Source: Bacillota bacterium (GTDB taxonomy: Bacteria > Bacillota > Sulfobacillia > Sulfobacillales > Sulfobacillaceae). From it: DNA of 64,000 nt. The DNA lies in the NCBI GenBank assembly GCA_026627065.1, contig JAPNUO010000009.1, positions 1 through 64,000 of the forward strand, written 5' to 3'. Shown here one piece after another: positions 41,629 through 50,194 of the stretch (position 1 is its first letter; each line of letters begins with the position of its first letter). A program made the translations under genes and the position numbers. The notes under the pieces are model-generated. The model had not been told where the DNA came from and did not search any database. It saw nothing but the letters and a program-made list of their open reading frames with translations.

Positions 41629-41695
41629 TCGTCCGCTCGGCCACATATGTATCCCCTGTGGACAATGCCGCACACATACGAGGGGGACGGGGCCG

Positions 41696-41968
41696 ATGGA
41701 CTGGAAGATCTTTTTTTCCACCTTTGCCTTAATCTTTTTCGCCGAACTGGGCGACAAGACACAGCTGAGTGTCATGACCCTGTCGGCGCAAAGTAATTCG
41801 GCCGTGTCGGTGTTTCTCGGCGCGGCCGTTGCGTTAGCCTTAAGCGCCTTATTGGCGGTGATTTTTGGAGAAGCGGTGACGCGCCTTGTGCCTGCTCAGT
41901 ACATCCATTTAGGGGCAGGGATTATGTTTGTGGGGCTCGGGGTGTTGCTGGTGCTGGGAAAGCTTTAA
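41696..41968 (+). CDS. GDT1/TMEM165-family half protein (putative Mn or cation transporter)
   Basis: A 90-residue protein with about three membrane spans and the family-defining ExGDK(S/T) motif (ELGDKTQLS, about residues 17-25). Family members are usually two such repeats; single-repeat versions are expected to dimerise. The family exports Mn2+ or Ca2+. Placement beside an R2-like Mn/Fe protein is suggestive. The ATG follows GAGGGGGACGGGGCCG. Confidence 0.8.
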   Translation: MDWKIFFSTFALIFFAELGDKTQLSVMTLSAQSNSAVSVFLGAAVALALSALLAVIFGEAVTRLVPAQYIHLGAGIMFVGLGVLLVLGKL

Positions 41969-42128
41969 GCGCCAACCTGTCCGCTGTCGCGCGGATGGGT
42001 ACCGTCCCGACCGGGCCGGCGGCGGGAAAAGGGTGAGGGCCGCGGCGGCCAACGCGACGGCGAAGAATCCGGCGATCATCGATAACCTACTATAAAATTG
42101 GTGCGTGATTGTGTGCCCCAATTTCTTC

Positions 42129-42925
42129 CTACGCCGAAGCCGTTGGCAAGCCAGCGGATCTCGCTTCGTCTCTGACAGGCGTGACTTTTCCGTCGATCCC
42201 GCCAGACGACGGAATCGTCGGGGACGTTGCCGGCCCCGTCGCCCCAGGGAGAGCAGTTCGGGTTGCTAGCCTTTGCAAATTCTTTGCCACGTTGTGGTCG
42301 CGATCATGAGTCACGCCACAATTTGGGCATGTCCATCATGGTCTTTTAAGGTTTACATAGCCACACCCCCGTGTCGAACATCATTTGCTGCTGGGAAACC
42401 CGCGTGCCGCTGTGACTAATCATGTCCCGTAACGCACCGCCTTGTACTTCAGCCTGGCGAAGAACAAGCTCCCCCCAGATCGGCAATCGCGCGTGCTAAG
42501 CGATGATTGGTCAGCATGCCGTGCACCGCTAACGTCTCGATGTCAATCGCTTGGTGTTCGCGACAGAGCCGGGTCGATGTTTGGCACAAGAAATCTTGGC
42601 GAAGATGCGCAATCCGACGATGAGTGCGAGCGAGCACGTTCGGGGCCTTATGCCAATTTTGGCTGCGGAACAACCGAATACCTTTCGGAAGCAGATTGTG
42701 CGGAGCAAAGCCCATTGGGACTTTCGCGGCCTGCATTTTTCGGCTCACACGCCGTTGCCGAATTTTCACGCGGCGTAATGCCCAGCGAGGGGCATTCGGC
42801 CCGAGAATCTTTTCGCCGGTCGAGAGGGTGGCAAGGGTGTTGACCCCGACATCGACTCCCACCACGCCGTGTCCACGGTCATGCCAATCCCTCCGCATCC
42901 TCCGACACGGTGCGCTACAACCCAC
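42129..42925 (-). pseudogene. tnpB: Degraded IS200/IS605 TnpB pseudogene
   Basis: The minus-strand frame contains the RuvC-I motif GVVGVDVGVNTLATLSTGE and RuvC-II region IETLAVHGM. After a frameshift at a G-run (about 42470), LKYKAVRYG, FPSSK, CG and the zinc-finger/RuvC-III core [20 protein letters not shown] follow. Three in-frame TGA codons interrupt the region between 42340 and 42420. No start or N-terminal helix domain is recognised upstream of 42925. TnpB is an RNA-guided nuclease; this copy is dead. A TnpA partner is not seen. Confidence 0.75.
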
Positions 42926-43335
42926 GCAGGATCATCAGAAGAATGCGTGTTAGCCAGAACACGGGAAGGTGAGCAGGGCCGTGTCCAAGACGAGGCCTCG
43001 ACTGAACCACGAACTAGTGGAGGCGCGGTAGCAATTCAAGAGGAGAGACAGCCGGAGCAACGCGAAACCCCCGTCGAGAGGTCAGCGAACATAGGCCAAC
43101 AGCTGGGGAATCCGTCCGGAATTGCCAAGCCTGCCCACCGCGCGACTAGACCGCGAAGGGCTCCGGGTGCTCGGACTAAACGGCACGACCTGTTCCATGA
43201 CGATTTCGATGCGAACGGTCTCGTTGACCACGGCGCAACTGAGCCTTAAGATCACTCACCACAAACATTTAACAACTCCCACTACGAGCGGAGCTAGGGC
43301 GGACGGCGCGTCTAGCTTCGGTTTACAATGAATCT
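42926..43335. other. Intergenic region upstream of DUF3800, no gene recognised
   Basis: About 410 bp without a credible reading frame. A TACAAT element at 43324-43329 lies 6 bp before the DUF3800 ATG, so that gene may have a very short or absent leader. Otherwise I see nothing assignable. Confidence 0.4.
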
Positions 43336-44043
43336 ATGCCGATCTCAATGTTTGGGTATACAGATGAAAGTGGACGCCTCGGAAAAGACCCCTTGTTCTT
43401 CTTTGGTACGTTATGGTGCACCCGCCAGCGGCGAATCGACATGCTGAAAACCATTCAAGCCGTGAGGGATAACCATAACTTCTGGGATGCGTTGCATTTT
43501 AGCGAGATGTCGTCAAAACGAGCCGACGTCTATCGAGCCATTGGCGACGCCTTGGGGAAGTTGCCGGACTGGTTCATGGACGTACTGATCTATCGAAAGA
43601 CCGTTGATCCGTCGGGCCGACCGTATGAGTTTGCCCATTACGGAACACCGCAGGATCCACCGGAATTAAAGAAAGCCCGAGCCTACAATAAACTCTTAAA
43701 AGACCACCTGAATCATGTGGTCCGGATCAAGCCTCGGGAAACTTGGGCGTTCTATATCGAAGACCGCAACCGCCCCCGAGATGATAACGGAAAGACCTAC
43801 ATTAAGGAGGCCATGCAGTCCTATTTTGTGCCCGTTGTAGAATTTGTGCCTAAGCGTCATGACGATTTGTTGCAAGTCGTTGATATTTTTCTGGGGGCCT
43901 ATACGCTGGACGCCTATCGTCAAAGCGGTTGCCGTCCAACCAATCCTCCCGGTCTCCGCAAGCAAGACGTATCGGAAACTATAGTAGCCGCAATCCAGCA
44001 TCATATAAGACAGCCGTGGTGGTGGGAAGCTAGACGCCGATAA
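43336..44043 (+). CDS. DUF3800 domain protein
   Basis: A 235-residue protein with the DUF3800 hallmark FGYTDESG (Asp10-Glu11), then HFSEM, FYIEDRNRP and an acidic pair in DDLLQVVDIFLGA. DUF3800 proteins have an RNase-H-like fold and a widespread presence in mobile islands; their activity is not settled. The gene is intact. It has lower GC than its neighbours, consistent with transfer. It is followed within a few bases by a tandem structured RNA. ATG at 43336 lacks a ribosome binding site; an ATG at 43348 is an alternative. Confidence 0.8.
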   Translation: MPISMFGYTDESGRLGKDPLFFFGTLWCTRQRRIDMLKTIQAVRDNHNFWDALHFSEMSSKRADVYRAIGDALGKLPDWFMDVLIYRKTVDPSGRPYEFAHYGTPQDPPELKKARAYNKLLKDHLNHVVRIKPRETWAFYIEDRNRPRDDNGKTYIKEAMQSYFVPVVEFVPKRHDDLLQVVDIFLGAYTLDAYRQSGCRPTNPPGLRKQDVSETIVAAIQHHIRQPWWWEARRR

Positions 44044-44049
44044 AACGGC

Positions 44050-44125
44050 CGTGCGGCGTTTCGCCTAGCGCAAGTGATACGCGTAGTCTCTCGTAACGAG
44101 AGAGTGTTCGGACGAAAGCCGCACG
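44050..44125 (+). ncRNA. Structured RNA element, copy 1 (DUF3800-associated motif candidate)
   Basis: CGTGCGGC and GCCGCACG (with TTTCG/CGAAA continuing inward) form a 13-bp outer stem with one bulged G. The enclosed core contains a small GCG/CGC hairpin and a stable CTCTCG-TAA-CGAGAG hairpin, then GTTCGGA. The core is nearly identical to copy 2. It begins 7 bp after the DUF3800 stop. RNA motifs named after DUF3800 are known from comparative surveys; assigning this copy to a specific one needs a covariance search. The strand is assumed. Confidence 0.6.
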
Positions 44126-44147
44126 ACAAGCGGACTCAGACAAAGAC

Positions 44148-44223
44148 ATGCCGGCTATTCGCCTAGCGCAGGTAATACGCGTAGTCTCTCGTAACGAGAG
44201 AGTGTTCGGACGAAAGCCAGCAT
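44148..44223 (+). ncRNA. Structured RNA element, copy 2 (DUF3800-associated motif candidate)
   Basis: The core from CGCCTAGCGCA to GACGAAAGCC repeats copy 1 with two substitutions. The outer stem differs (ATGC, GGCT, TTCG pair with CGAA, AGCC, GCAT; one C-A mismatch and a bulged A) but is still complementary. The spacing between copies is 22 bp. Conserved core and pairing preserved despite a different outer sequence argue for a folded RNA. Confidence 0.6.
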
Positions 44224-44465
44224 AAACCAAATTTCACTAGTCACATAATAGCACAAGAGTGTCTTTGGTGCAATGTGTGCAAGGCTCCTATGATAAAGCC
44301 TGTGGGATCATGGGACGCGAGGACTGACGGAAGACCCGGGTGACGTGGGGCGCATCGTGGAGAAGCGAGGGTCGCCCCGCGGAACAGTGGTCGCCGACAG
44401 GAGACGCCCATGCCCCGCTTTCGGGGCACCCCCGGGAATGAAAAATAGGCGGGACTGCGCTATAG

Positions 44466-44772
44466 ACCCCCGCCGAGGCCCGGCAGGCTTGGGAGCGCTG
44501 GGCCCTCAATGCCGAGGCCTGCGACTACGCCGAAGGCGCCGAGTGGGCCCGCACAATGCGGCGGTGGCGTCGTGAAATCTTGGCCCATTGGACACAACCT
44601 CAGCGCTGGACTAACGGCCTCATCGAAGGCTATCACACCAAAATCAAGCCATGCAAACGGCTCAGCTACGGGGTTCCGTAATCGGGACCGCTATCGACGC
44701 CAGAGGTTTTTTGGGATTCTTGCTCCTGACGGCGATCCCACAATGATTGACGTAGAGCCCAACCTGTCTTGA
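44466..44772 (+). pseudogene. ISL3-family transposase C-terminal remnant
   Basis: In the frame from 44466 the read-through gives TPAEARQAWERWALNAEAC then ...WTNGLIEGYHTKIKPCKRLSYG. At a GGGG run near 44671 a one-base insertion shifts to FRNRDRYRRQRFFGIL. GLIEGYHTKIK..KR.SYGFRN..RYR is typical of ISL3-type transposases. The N-terminal two thirds are missing and no inverted repeats are seen. The TGA at about 44770 is just before the tRNA promoter. Confidence 0.65.
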
Positions 44773-44797
44773 GGTTCGGGGATTCTTGTGTTATACT
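44769..44797 (+). promoter_or_regulatory. SigmaA-type promoter for tRNA-Arg
   Basis: TTGAGG (44769-44774) and TATACT (44792-44797) are spaced by 17 bp. The -10 lies 13 bp before the tRNA 5' end. Good consensus match and spacing. Confidence 0.75.
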
Positions 44798-44810
44798 CTC
44801 TTCGTGTTGT

Positions 44811-44885
44811 GCGCCCGTGGTGAAGTGGATATCACGCAGGCCTCCGGAGCCTGAAGCAGGGGTTCGAGTCCCTTCGGGCGCACCA
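44811..44885 (+). tRNA. tRNA-Arg (anticodon CCG), CCA encoded
   Basis: Acceptor stem GCGCCCG/CGGGCGC is perfect, with discriminator A and encoded CCA. The anticodon arm is CAGGC-CTCCGGA-GCCTG, so the anticodon is CCG (Arg, CGG codons). The T-arm GGTTCGAGTCC is standard. The gene is intact within the decayed island, and a terminator follows. Confidence 0.95.
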
Positions 44886-44893
44886 ACCCGTGA

Positions 44894-44935
44894 AAACCCG
44901 CAAAAGAAGAGGATAGGCGGGTTTCTTTTTGTTTG
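44894..44935 (+). terminator. Intrinsic terminator of tRNA-Arg
   Basis: AAACCCGC and GCGGGTTT form an 8-bp stem, followed by CTTTTTG and a T-rich tail. It lies 9 bp after the tRNA CCA end. Confidence 0.85.
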
Positions 44936-45505
44936 TTTGTGAAGAGGCATAGAGGGCGGAACTGGCTGTAGAAGCGGCCAATAGGCAGTCTCACTAGGCT
45001 GGAAGCAGAAGATCTTCCAGAAGCGGGATCAATGTAAGGAGCGCTTCCTAGCCAGGTTCCCGACAACAGCCGACGCTCCTTAGGCAGGAGATGACGTTTG
45101 CGCGCGAACTGTTCTTGTCTTTTTGGATTGCGCCAAGATCGTTGACATGCGGCCTACGTAACGCTTTAATGGACGCGAATTGCGAACGGGGCAGGGGCGC
45201 GTCGCGACACTGGGGCACGATACGCGGCTTCAGCCGCCCTATTGAGCACATACTCGCGCCGCTTTTAACGGCCGACTCGCATCTGATGCCCACCGTGAGC
45301 GACATAGACAACAGGGGGCTTCGTTGCGCCGGCGCCCGAGGCTGTGATTCTGCGTGGTACCTGCGGCCCTGCCTGGCCACCTGACTAAAGCGCCGCCCTT
45401 TCCCGGATACAACGGCGATGTTCATACCGAGTGTTATCTGTTAGTGGAGGATTTACCGTAACCATCGGTAGGCTAACAGATTTTCTTGTGAAAATGGCGC
45501 CATGT
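44936..45505. other. Non-coding stretch, nothing recognised
   Basis: About 570 bp between the tRNA terminator and the permease stop. Several short frames exist on both strands, but none has a ribosome binding site or recognisable motif. ATGGCGCCAT (45494-45503) is a small palindrome next to the permease end. No gene is supported. Confidence 0.4.
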
Positions 45506-46774
45506 TTAAGGTCCCCAAATCGTACGGCTCATTTTCTTTAAGACCGTATATAAAACAGCAGTGATCACCAGACTGTTGATTGCTCCAATGCCCCAGGGGA
45601 TCCAAAGGCCCGCGGTAAACCCGGCAACCCAGGAGGTTAACGCAATAAGGCTGGAAAAGTTAAAACGATTTACCAATTTGTGAGGTCGTATTCCGTAGTC
45701 CAAGATCATGATGGCGGCGAAGGGGGGAATGGCCACTCCGAGTACAAGAAGAAAGGATTCAAAAACGTGTACAATCCCCAAAAGTCCTAGGAGGGTGCCC
45801 AGGGTCCCTACGATTAACGTCATTTTTTGGCGAGTGACGCGGTGCTTCCCCAAAAGATCGAGACCATTGACGAAAGCCAGTGATGCCCCGTAAATGTCCC
45901 AGTCGTTAACTTTGATTGTACTGGTGACAAAGAGAAGCGTTCCCCCGATGCCTACTACGGTGGAGGCCAAAACATGGGCCACGTTCGGTGTTCGCGCAGC
46001 TTGAGCAAGCCATGCGCCTAATCCTCCGATGACAAGATTTCCCAAGGCAAAACTCCATACCGTTTGCTTTATGACATCGCGGGTATTCCAGTGAAAGCGC
46101 GTCATGTCGGGCGATAAGACGGCTCCCGTAATGAAACTACCAACAACAATGGTCACGGCCGCAGTCAACGACAACGAATGGGGACCGGGTGCCGCGTGCC
46201 AGTTAATGGGGTGAAGGTGAGGCAAGCGCAAAGAGGTCCATACCAGTAACCCCAAAAACAAGGGAACCGTAACGTAGGCAAGCCATCCCATGGCTAAGAT
46301 GCCTCCATAGACTAATGCCGTAAGACCAAGACCAGATCCTACTGTCCATAAAAGCGGTGTTCCCCATCCCGTCAGGGCGTGCAATCCTTCGGCGAAGAGA
46401 CCGTTTTGGACGCCAAACCAACCCATGACGGAGAGCCCTGCGACGAAGCTCACTACCCCAGAGCCGAACTGCCCGAGGCCGGTTTGGCGGGCTGCCAATG
46501 CTGTGGCCAGCCGAGTTTGCTGGCCCATGATCCCCATAGGTATGGCGACCATTAACAGGATTAACGTCCCTAAACTTAACGCGAGAAGGGCTTGAAATAA
46601 TCCCATGGACCACCCCAAAGTTGCTCCCATGGTCAATTGAGCAAGCGTCGTAAACTGACCCCAGCGCATCCAGGCAAGCTGCCACCAAGGTAACAGGTGG
46701 CTGGAAGGGACGACGGTAAGGGGGAAATCGTCGTTCTGGAGTTGGCGAGACGCGTCACTGCGCCATTCAATCAT
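45506..46774 (-). CDS. Cytosine/purine permease-like transporter (NCS1-type)
   Basis: A 422-residue, about 12-span membrane protein. It resembles CodB-type NCS1 permeases in MRWGQFTTLAQLTMGATLG, VWSFALGNLVIGG and HVFESFLLVLGVAIPPFAAIMILDYGIR. It imports nucleobases or related compounds by proton or sodium symport. It is preceded on the same strand by a decayed LysR gene, its probable former regulator. Codon use seems less GC-rich than the flanking core, consistent with acquisition. The ATG follows AGGAGGAATGTC. Confidence 0.8.
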   Translation of the reverse strand: MIEWRSDASRQLQNDDFPLTVVPSSHLLPWWQLAWMRWGQFTTLAQLTMGATLGWSMGLFQALLALSLGTLILLMVAIPMGIMGQQTRLATALAARQTGLGQFGSGVVSFVAGLSVMGWFGVQNGLFAEGLHALTGWGTPLLWTVGSGLGLTALVYGGILAMGWLAYVTVPLFLGLLVWTSLRLPHLHPINWHAAPGPHSLSLTAAVTIVVGSFITGAVLSPDMTRFHWNTRDVIKQTVWSFALGNLVIGGLGAWLAQAARTPNVAHVLASTVVGIGGTLLFVTSTIKVNDWDIYGASLAFVNGLDLLGKHRVTRQKMTLIVGTLGTLLGLLGIVHVFESFLLVLGVAIPPFAAIMILDYGIRPHKLVNRFNFSSLIALTSWVAGFTAGLWIPWGIGAINSLVITAVLYTVLKKMSRTIWGP

Positions 46775-46794
46775 GAGACATTCCTCCTAAAATG

Positions 46795-46804
46795 AGCGAT
46801 TGCA
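46795..46804. promoter_or_regulatory. AGCGATTGCA element upstream of the permease
   Basis: Minus strand TGCAATCGCT. It lies 21 bp upstream of the permease ATG, matching the AGCAAT(C/T)GCT elements before 27537 and 36187 at nearly the same distance. Confidence 0.35.
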
Positions 46805-46836
46805 TGGATGAGTGACACCGATCCGAAAGACAGGCT

Positions 46837-47610
46837 TCACGGTCGTGAAATTGTCCGACCCGGATTGTCAGGGGACGAAATAGCAGAATGGGCTAACTGG
46901 CAAAAGGATTTGAGCGGTCGAGTGGGATAGCGGTTCTTGACATAAGCAACGCTTAGACCAATGGGAATATCGAACCCTTGCAGCGGGCGAAATGCGATGA
47001 CGGCATCTGGTTGAGCAGCCAAAGTAAGATTAGAACAATCTGGTAATTACGTAACGCCGCGGTTTTGCGCGACTATCATCCGGGCAGACTCGGTGTTGTC
47101 GGTGTCGTAAATAATAGCCAGGTGGTCTAAACGGGGAGTCATGATCTGGTCTACGATCTCGTTGATCAGGTAGCCAGGAAGAACTAGCACAAAAGGCTTA
47201 TTTTCTAACACATCGAGTGGCACGACGGCTAATGTGTCGTCAGCACTGCAACACACGGAAATTTTTCCCTCAATGATGGGTTTAATGTTTAGATGGGCGG
47301 CTAAGTCGGGGAATAAGGGAGACCAGGCGCCCAGTCCAATGTCGAATGGTTCTTCTTGGATTTGCTCTAACACGGTAAGCGCACCATCCTCGTGTGCTTC
47401 TAAGGTAATTCTTGGGAACGTTTGGCCACATTGCTAAATGATCCCGGGAATGATTAACATGGCTCCAGACAGCGTGGTGCCTATTGGTCGCGCATTTCTT
47501 CGTAGAAATCCTTGGCTCGCTACGAAAAAACGTAGGGTCGGAAACAAATAGTCCAAGTGGGCCGGGCCAATGGAGCCTTGGCGATAGACTGTGCGGACGC
47601 CCAAATAACC
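46837..47610 (-). pseudogene. LysR-family regulator remnant
   Basis: Reading along shifting frames gives RNARPIGTTLSGAMLIIPGII, an in-frame TAG, then QTFPRITLEAHEDGALTVLEQI and EEPFDIGLGAWSPLF, the LysR substrate-binding start. A second frameshift lies near 47040, followed by AFRPLQGFDIPIGLSVAYVKN. The HTH part is not recoverable. This is a decayed regulator upstream of the permease. Confidence 0.65.
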
Positions 47611-47653
47611 GCAGTGTATACTCCTTCTCTCTGTAATCGCTCATGACGAGCAT

Positions 47654-48599
47654 GGATATCGAAAAGCACTGGCTACGTCAAAGTAACTCTATAGTACATT
47701 CACTCAGAACACATCAATAGATTTACGAAGATTGGGACAATAACGCGGGGGTTCATTACTGGACAAAAATAGGGTCCGAAGCGGGTGAGTTGCACGCTAT
47801 GGCCCACGCTGCCCGACGAATGCGCCGGGGACGATCGCCGCACCGGCCGCGTATGATGAAGCTTCGGCAAGGCGACCCCGGCGAACAGATTATGCATATG
47901 GACATTGCGACGTCCTCTCATGCGGACGGTTCGTAAATTGTGCTGGGAGCTTGGCCGTTGGTCCCACGCACGTCCTGAACTCATAAACGCGTCTCACACG
48001 TCAATCCCGGCACAATGTGCCCCACGTCGCGCGGGTCATCGCCATGATGAGTTTCTGTCGTCGCCTTAGTTGGCTGACGAACACGAGGCTATGTCTAATG
48101 GAACAATCGACACGGCCCATCGCGACAATGTCGGGCGTCTACGGTGAGCTCGCATCTCGCTAACCTTAGCGTCTATCACCTGAAAAAGGTGCTTTCCTCG
48201 CGGCCTTCCAGCGTCTCACCGCCGAGGAAATTCAACGGGATAATCAGAACTGAATCCGTGACTTGGAAATCCTACCAGAGCGTGACTTGATCGTGTTCCG
48301 CATCAAGAATGGCGCATAGCTCGACCTGCGGTCGTCGCCATAAGGGACGCGGCCTGTTGATGTGAGGCACCTTGGCTGTCGTCGTAAGGGTGGCGACGGA
48401 AGTAGACTCCCGGCGGCCACTGCCCATTGGCGGCGTTTCGTACGCAGGACTTCCGAGGTGTCATCGGCCAGCTCTGGCTCGAGTGGGCGACCCCTACATG
48501 TTGCGCATTCACTGCCTCCCAACTTGTGCACCAAACCTTGACGAAAGCGCAACTGCGGAGGAAATTGTGTGACTTGCCCCGATAGCCGAGATCGCAGTC
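47654..48599. other. Decayed intergenic region, no gene recognised
   Basis: About 950 bp with many stops in all frames and no convincing motif. Some stretches (48185-48260) look like former coding sequence, for example a short run ending AEEIQRDNQ, but I cannot assign them. It lies between a LysR and a thiolase remnant. Confidence 0.4.
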
Positions 48600-48761
48600 A
48601 TGATTCAGTCGTGGAGATTTGTTTTCGGTCATCAGGGTGCCAACCTGACGGTGAAGCTGCTATACGAATTAGAACGCAGAAATGGCCGTTTGGGAATGGT
48701 GGCCCTTTGCATTGGTGGCGGCCAAGGGATGGCCATGGTGGTCGAGAATTTGCGTCGATAA
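48600..48761 (+). pseudogene. Thiolase (acetyl-CoA acetyltransferase) C-terminal remnant
   Basis: The frame ending in TAA at 48759-48761 reads ANLTVKLLYELERR, then GMVALCIGGGQGMAMVVENL. CIGGG..(I/M)A is the thiolase C-terminal active-site signature with its catalytic Cys. Upstream the GGxFxxGHP part is distorted (FGHQGAN) and no complete gene is present. This relic of fatty-acid or acetoacetyl metabolism precedes the propionate operon. Confidence 0.65.
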
Positions 48762-48780
48762 AGGCCAGGGGCATTTTTCA

Positions 48781-48807
48781 TTGAGGGGAATGTGGACATT
48801 GTATAAT
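48781..48807 (+). promoter_or_regulatory. Possible promoter upstream of prpC
   Basis: TTGAGG (48781-48786) and TATAAT (48802-48807) have a suboptimal 15-bp spacer. They lie about 220 bp upstream of the prpC start, just after the thiolase remnant. The long leader is unexplained. Confidence 0.3.
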
Positions 48808-49025
48808 GAGACGGCAGGGACGGACGTAGCCTTCGGCAGGTTGGACAGCTTGAACGTTCTCCCATAGCGAGAATGTCCATAGCGTTGTGCAACCTCCTTC
48901 GGGTAGAGTAAGAGGTAGATTGTGGTAGAAAGGCAGCACGATACATAAATGGATTCATCGCCTGGAAAATAGTGGTGTAAAGAGATACGCAGTGGGGCAT
49001 GCGTCACAGGGAAAGGAGCGACAGC

Positions 49026-50147
49026 ATGGCTGAACCCGAGGAATATCGGCCGGGACTCGAAGGGGTGATTGCGGCCGAGACCGCCATTTCCTATTTGGAT
49101 GTGGCGCACGAAGAGATTGTGGTGCGCGGCTACAACTTGATCGATTTGGCGGAGCACGTGTCCTATTTGGACGTCGTCCATTTGTTATGGTACGGGCGGC
49201 TGCCCTCCGCGGCGGAATCCGCCCGGTGGGCGGCAGAGATTGCCGCCGCCCGGCTCGACACCGAGCGGATCGTGCCCCTCATCGACCAGCTGGGTCCGGG
49301 CCTGCACATGATGGACTGGCTGCGGACGGCCGTGTCGGTGCTGGGCACCTGGGACCCCGACGTGGGGCAGGAGGACGCGGCGCATGTGTGGGCCCAAGGC
49401 CGGCGCTTGGTGGGGAGCCTGCCGGCCGTGTTGGCCCAAGGGTATCGGCGGCGGCAGCTGTTGCCGGTGATTCCGTCGGATCCCGCGCGCCCCTATGCCG
49501 CGAACTTTCTGCACATGATGACCGGCCGGGAGCCGAGCGCGGCGGAGGCGCGGGCGTTCGATCAGCTGCTGATTGCCTACAGCGAACACGAGATGCCCAA
49601 TTCGACCTTTGCCGCGCGGGTGATTAGCTCCACCCTGGCGGACCTCTATGGGGCGCTGACGGGGGCGGTCGCGTCGCTGAAAGGGCGGCTGCACGGGGGC
49701 GCGAACGAGGCCGTGATGCGCATGCTGTTGGAGGTCGGGGATCCCGCCCGCATGCGGGCGTATTTGGAAGACCGCTTGGCGCGCAAGGAGCGCATTATGG
49801 GCTTTGGCCACCGGGTGTACATGCGCCAGCCCGATCCGCGGGCCATGCTCATGAAGCAGGTGTTGGCGGAGCTGGCCGGGCCGGCCGGCCGCCAAGATCT
49901 GTACGAGCTCTGCGTGGCGGGGGAAGAGGCCATGTATGCGCTGAAAGGCCTGTATCCGAACCTCGACTATTATGCTGCGCCCGTCTACTACCTCCTGGGC
50001 GTGCCCATCGAACTCTATACGCCGATCTTTTTTGTGGCGCGGGTGGCCGGGCTGGTGGCCCATGTGCAGGAACAATATGCGCATAACCGGCTGTTTCGGC
50101 CGCGCGTGCGGTATACCGGGCCGCGGGGCTTGCGCGTCGGCCCGTAA
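49026..50147 (+). CDS. prpC: Citrate/2-methylcitrate synthase
   Basis: A 373-residue citrate synthase-family enzyme. His223 is in GRLHGGANEAV, His262 in GFGHRVY, and the catalytic Asp is around 312 (YYAAP.YY region). It condenses propionyl-CoA (or acetyl-CoA) with oxaloacetate. Its operon partners prpD and prpB mark it as methylcitrate synthase. The ATG at 49026 follows GAAAGGAGCGACAGC. The length is that of short, type II-like citrate synthases. Confidence 0.88.
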   Translation: MAEPEEYRPGLEGVIAAETAISYLDVAHEEIVVRGYNLIDLAEHVSYLDVVHLLWYGRLPSAAESARWAAEIAAARLDTERIVPLIDQLGPGLHMMDWLRTAVSVLGTWDPDVGQEDAAHVWAQGRRLVGSLPAVLAQGYRRRQLLPVIPSDPARPYAANFLHMMTGREPSAAEARAFDQLLIAYSEHEMPNSTFAARVISSTLADLYGALTGAVASLKGRLHGGANEAVMRMLLEVGDPARMRAYLEDRLARKERIMGFGHRVYMRQPDPRAMLMKQVLAELAGPAGRQDLYELCVAGEEAMYALKGLYPNLDYYAAPVYYLLGVPIELYTPIFFVARVAGLVAHVQEQYAHNRLFRPRVRYTGPRGLRVGP

Positions 50148-50168
50148 ACGTCACGACCAAGGGAGGGA

Positions 50169-50188
50169 GGCGGCCGCAGGGGGCCGCC
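50169..50188. other. Hairpin in the prpC-prpD gap
   Basis: GGCGGCC and GGCCGCC form a 7-bp GC stem around a small loop between prpC and prpD. No T-run follows, so it would not terminate. It may stabilise or partly attenuate the mRNA. Confidence 0.35.
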
Positions 50189-50194
50189 GGGGCA

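Noticed and set aside
42926-43260. Missing N-terminus of TnpB in the region upstream of 42925
   Set aside because: No TnpB N-terminal motif appears in any minus-strand frame; the region was probably replaced or lost.
44059-44219. The two repeats as a CRISPR array
   Set aside because: Only two copies, 59-bp repeats with a folded structure and no cas genes; a structured RNA explains them better.
45048-45425. Minus-strand frame starting MNIAVVSGKG, like a MinD/CooC ATPase start
   Set aside because: The resemblance ends after ten residues; no Walker motif follows and no ribosome binding site is present.
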